Source: Pampus argenteus (taxonomy: Eukaryota > Chordata > Actinopteri > Scombriformes > Stromateidae). Taken from it: a stretch of 64,000 nt of DNA. Every line of letters starts with the position of its first letter. Position 1 is the stretch's first letter. The stretch covers positions 22,900,501-22,964,500 of the forward strand of contig CM072864.1 in assembly GCA_036937835.1 (NCBI GenBank). Reading direction: 5' to 3'. This document shows, piece by piece, positions 60,828-64,000 of this stretch. The notes below the pieces were generated by a model. It saw only the letters and a program-made list of their open reading frames with translations. It was not told the origin of the DNA and did not search any database. The position numbers were made by a program, and so were the translations under genes.

Positions 60828-63800
60828 TCAACAAGTAACTGATTTCTAATGATTAGGACCAAAAAACTCACTTCTGAGAGCTTCCTGCAGCTTTTACTGT
60901 AACATTTGTTAAAAAATTGCTTTCTCTGGGCAAGAGAAGGCCAACACTGACAACTACAGTTTTTCTTAAACAAGGAGCAATATTTTCAATCAAAACCATG
61001 TTTGCCATCAACAAGTAACTGATTTCTAATGATTAGGACCAAAAAACTCACTTCTGAGAGCTTCCTGCAGCTTTTACTGTAACATTTGTGAAAATAGCTT
61101 TCTCTCAGGCCAAAACTGACAACTACAGTTTTTCTTAAACAAGGAGCAATATTTTCAATCAAAACCATGTGTGCCATCAACAAGTAACTGATTTCTAATG
61201 ATTAGGACCAAAAAACTCACTTCTGAGAGCTTCCTGCAGCTTTTACTGTAACATTTGTTAAAAAATTGCTTTCTCTGGGCAAGAGAAGGCCAACACTGAC
61301 AACTACAGTTTTTCTTAAACAAGGAGCAATATTTTCAATCAAAACCATGTTTGCCATCAACAAGTAACTGATTTCTAATGATTAGGACCAAAAAACTCAC
61401 TTCTGAGAGCTTCCTGCAGCTTTTACTGTAACATTTGTAAAAATAGCTTTCTCTCAGGCCAAAACTGACAACTACAGTTTTTCTTAAACAAGGAGCAATA
61501 TTTTCAATCAAAACCATGTTTGCCATCAACAAGTAACTGATTTCTAATGATTAGGAGCAAAAAACTCACTTCTGAGAGCTTCCTGCAGCTTTTACTGTAA
61601 CATTTGTAAAAATAGCTTTCTCTCAGGCCAAAACTGACAACTACAGTTTTTCTTAAACAAGGAGCAATATTTTCAATCAAAACCATGTGTGCCATCAACA
61701 AGTAACTGATTTCTAATGATTAGGACCAAAAAACTCACTTCTGAGAGCTTCCTGCAGCTTTTACTGTAACATTTGTTAAAAAATTGCTTTCTCTGGGCAA
61801 GAGAAGGCCAACACTGACAACTACAGTTTTTCTCAAACAAGGAGCAATATTTTCAATCAAAACCATGTTTGCCATCAACAAGTAACTGATTTTGAATGAT
61901 TAGGACCAAAAAACTCACTTCTGAGAGCTTCCTGCAGCTTTTACTGTAACATTTGTTAAAAAATAGCTTTCTCTGGGCAAGAGAAGGCCAACACTGACAA
62001 CTACAGTTTTTCTTAAACAAGGAGCAATATTTTCAATCAAAACCATGTTTGCCATCAACAAGTAACTGATTTCTAATGATTAGGACCAAAAAACTCACTT
62101 CTGAGAGCTTCCTGCAGCTTTTACTGTAACATTTGTAAAAATAGCTTTCTCTCAGGCCAAAACTGACAACTACAGTTTTTCTTAAACAAGGAGCAATATT
62201 TTCAATCAAAACCATGTTTGCCATCAACAAGTAACTGATTTCTAATGATTAGGACCAAAAAACTCACTTCTGAGAGCTTCCTGCAGCTTTTACTGTAACA
62301 TTTGTGAAAATAGCTTTCTCTCAGGCCAAAACTGACAACTACAGTTTTTCTTAAACAAGGAGCAATATTTTCAATCAAAACCATGTGTGCCATCAACAAG
62401 TAACTGATTTCTAATGATTAGGACCAAAAAACTCACTACTGAGAGCTTCCTGCAGCTTTTACTGTAACATTTGTTAAAAAATTGCTTTCTCTGGGCAAGA
62501 GAAGGCCAACACTGACAACTACAGTTTTTCTTAAACAAGGAGCAATATTTTCAATCAAAACCATGTTTGCCATCAACAAGTAACTGATTTCTAATGATTA
62601 GGACCAAAAAACTCACTTCTGAGAGCTTCCTGCAGCTTTTACTGTAACATTTGTAAAAATTGCTTTCTCTCAGGCCAAAACTGACAACTACAGTTTTTCT
62701 TAAACAAGGAGCAATATTTTCAATCAAAACCATGTTTGCCATCAACAAGTAACTGATTTCTAATGATTAGGAGCAAAAAACTCACTTCTGAGAGCTTCCT
62801 GCAGCTTTTACTGTAACATTTGTAAAAATAGCTTTCTCTCAGGCCAAAACTGACAACTACAGTTTTTCTTAAACAAGGAGCAATATTTTCAATCAAAACC
62901 ATGTGTGCCATCAACAAGTAACTGATTTCTAATGATTAGGACCAAAAAACTCACTTCTGAGAGCTTCCTGCAGCTTTTACTGTAACATTTGTTAAAAAAT
63001 TGCTTTCTCTGGGCAAGAGAAGGCCAACACTGACAACTACAGTTTTTCTCAAACAAGGAGCAATATTTTCAATCAAAACCATGTTTGCCATCAACAAGTA
63101 ACTGATTTTGAATGATTAGGACCAAAAAACTCACTTCTGAGAGCTTCCTGCAGCTTTTACTGTAACATTTGTTAAAAAATAGCTTTCTCTGGGCAAGAGA
63201 AGGCCAACACTGACAACTACAGTTTTTCTTAAACAAGGAGCAATATTTTCAATCAAAACCATGTTTGCCATCAACAAGTAACTGATTTCTAATGATTAGG
63301 ACCAAAAAACTCACTTCTGAGAGCTTCCTGCAGCTTTTACTGTAACATTTGTAAAAATAGCTTTCTCTCAGGCCAAAACTGACAACTACAGTTTTTCTTA
63401 AACAAGGAGCAATATTTTCAATCAAAACCATGTTTGCCATCAACAAGTAACTCATTTCTAATGATTAGGACCAAAAAACTCACTTCTGAGAGCTTCCTGC
63501 AGCTTTTACTGTAACATTTGTGAAAATAGCTTTCTCTCAGGCCAAAACTGACAACTACAGTTTTTCTCAAACAAAGAGCAATATTTTCAATCAAAACCAT
63601 GTTTGCCATCAACAAGTAACTGATTTCTAATGATTAGGACCAAAAAACTCACTTCTGAGAGCTTCCTGCAGCTTTTACTGTAACATTTGTAAAAATAGCT
63701 TTCTCTCAGGCCAAAACTGACAACTACAGTTTTTCTTAAACAAGGAGCAATATTTTCAATCAAAACCATGTTTGCCATCAACAAGTAACTGATTTCTAAT

Positions 63801-64000
63801 GATTAGGACCAAAAAACTCACTTCTGAGAGCTTCCCGCAGCTTTTACTGTAACATTTGTAAAAATAGCTTTCTCTCAGGCCAAAACTGACAACTACAGTT
63901 TTTCTTAAACAAGGAGCAATATTTTCAATCAAAACCATGTGTGCCATCAACAAGTAACTGATTTCTAATGATTAGGACCAAAAAACTCACTTCTGAGAGC
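60828..64000. repeat. Second gamma distal segment, runs off the window
   Basis: The order is A, G, A, B, L, A, E, B, G, A, H-like, L, A, E, B, G (AACTCATTTC), B, B (CTTCCCGCAG), then a 54-bp partial unit from 63947. It matches 49249 onward at offset 11579, and at 11928 after an added A+B (349 bp). The CTTCCCGCAG marker (63831-63840) sits exactly 11928 bp from 51903. The array continues past the window end. Confidence 0.86.

Larger units (their letters stand above)
1..64000. repeat. Uninterrupted satellite DNA array, 169-180 bp monomers
   Basis: The entire window is a head-to-tail array in one orientation. Each unit begins TCAACAAGTAACTGATT (rarely TTAACAAG or TCGACAAG) and ends with CCATGTTTGCCA or CCATGTGTGCCA. 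Unit starts recur at 169, 170, 178, 179 or 180 bp throughout, and the last unit (from 63947) is cut by the window end. Each unit carries one PstI site (CTGCAG) and usually one SspI site (AATATT), so either enzyme should give a ladder of about 170-180 bp. The 169-bp consensus is about 34% GC with no CpG. I see no inversion, no inserted element and no unique spacer. Units near nucleosome length are typical of centromeric and pericentromeric satellites; that location is inferred. The family and species are not recognised. Confidence 0.98.

Noticed and set aside
159..63953. Minus-strand open frames of 60-71 codons in most monomers, starting at TTG or ATG near a unit start
   Set aside because: They are one frame copied with the satellite, ending at the TGA in the sequence TTTTGATTGA. 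Units of 169 bp are not a multiple of 3, so frames cannot run on. Indel classes (170, 179, 180 bp) freely destroy the frame, no domain is recognisable, and substitutions are not codon-biased by eye.
1..64000. CRISPR array
   Set aside because: The repeats are 169-180 bp with no unique spacers; every base between unit starts is itself repeated.
1..64000. Primate alpha satellite (about 171 bp)
   Set aside because: The length is similar but the consensus is not recognisably alpha satellite, and no CENP-B box is present.
1..64000. Transposable element or LTR insertions
   Set aside because: The monomer phase is unbroken across the window; all spacings are whole-unit sums, leaving no room for an insertion.

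Overview
The whole 64 kb window is one uninterrupted head-to-tail satellite DNA array. About 370 monomers of 169-180 bp all read in the same direction, with no unique sequence, no transposon and no credible gene between them. Base composition is AT-rich (about 34% GC in the 169-bp consensus, counted by hand). The 169-bp consensus has no CpG at all, which fits long-term cytosine methylation in a eukaryotic, probably animal, nuclear genome. The monomer length, homogeneity and nested repeats fit (peri)centromeric or other heterochromatic satellite. I do not recognise the family and cannot name the organism. It is not primate alpha satellite and I see no CENP-B-box-like motif.

Monomers are phased here from the conserved start TCAACAAGTAACT, an arbitrary cut. 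They fall into a few classes set by one hypervariable segment about 80-110 bp into the unit. Class B is 169 bp and most common. Class A is 180 bp, with a hairpin-forming insert. Class E is an A-like 180-bp form carrying GATTTTGAATG. Class C is 178 bp with GGGCGAGAG. Class D is 178 bp with TGCGCGAGAG. Sub-forms are G (GTGAAAATAG), H (AAAAATTGC...TGAGGC), J (CATTAGTAAAAA), L (GATTAGGAGC) and a 170-bp A-tract slippage form.

These classes are arranged in nested higher-order repeats (HORs). Small tandem units of 527, 687, 863, 1036 and 1921 bp lie inside units of 2.76-2.93, 3.28-3.45 and 3.80 kb. Those belong to larger segmental copies about 11.2, 12 and 36 kb apart. Layout: 1-5.7 kb (segment alpha); 5.7-14.7 kb (1921-bp and 863-bp twins); 14.7-36.3 kb (segment beta, 3.3-3.8 kb HORs built from E, D and J monomers); 36.3-41.7 kb (second alpha); 41.7-52 kb (gamma); 53-56 kb (chimera of alpha and beta); 56.2-64 kb (second gamma). 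Every spacing I resolved equals a sum of whole monomer lengths, apart from 1-bp homopolymer changes, as expected of in-register unequal crossing over or amplification.

No coding, RNA, CRISPR or regulatory feature is claimed. The 60-92-codon minus-strand open frames in most monomers are one frame repeated with the monomer and are treated as by-products. All comparisons were made by eye and by coordinate arithmetic; identities are not computed values.
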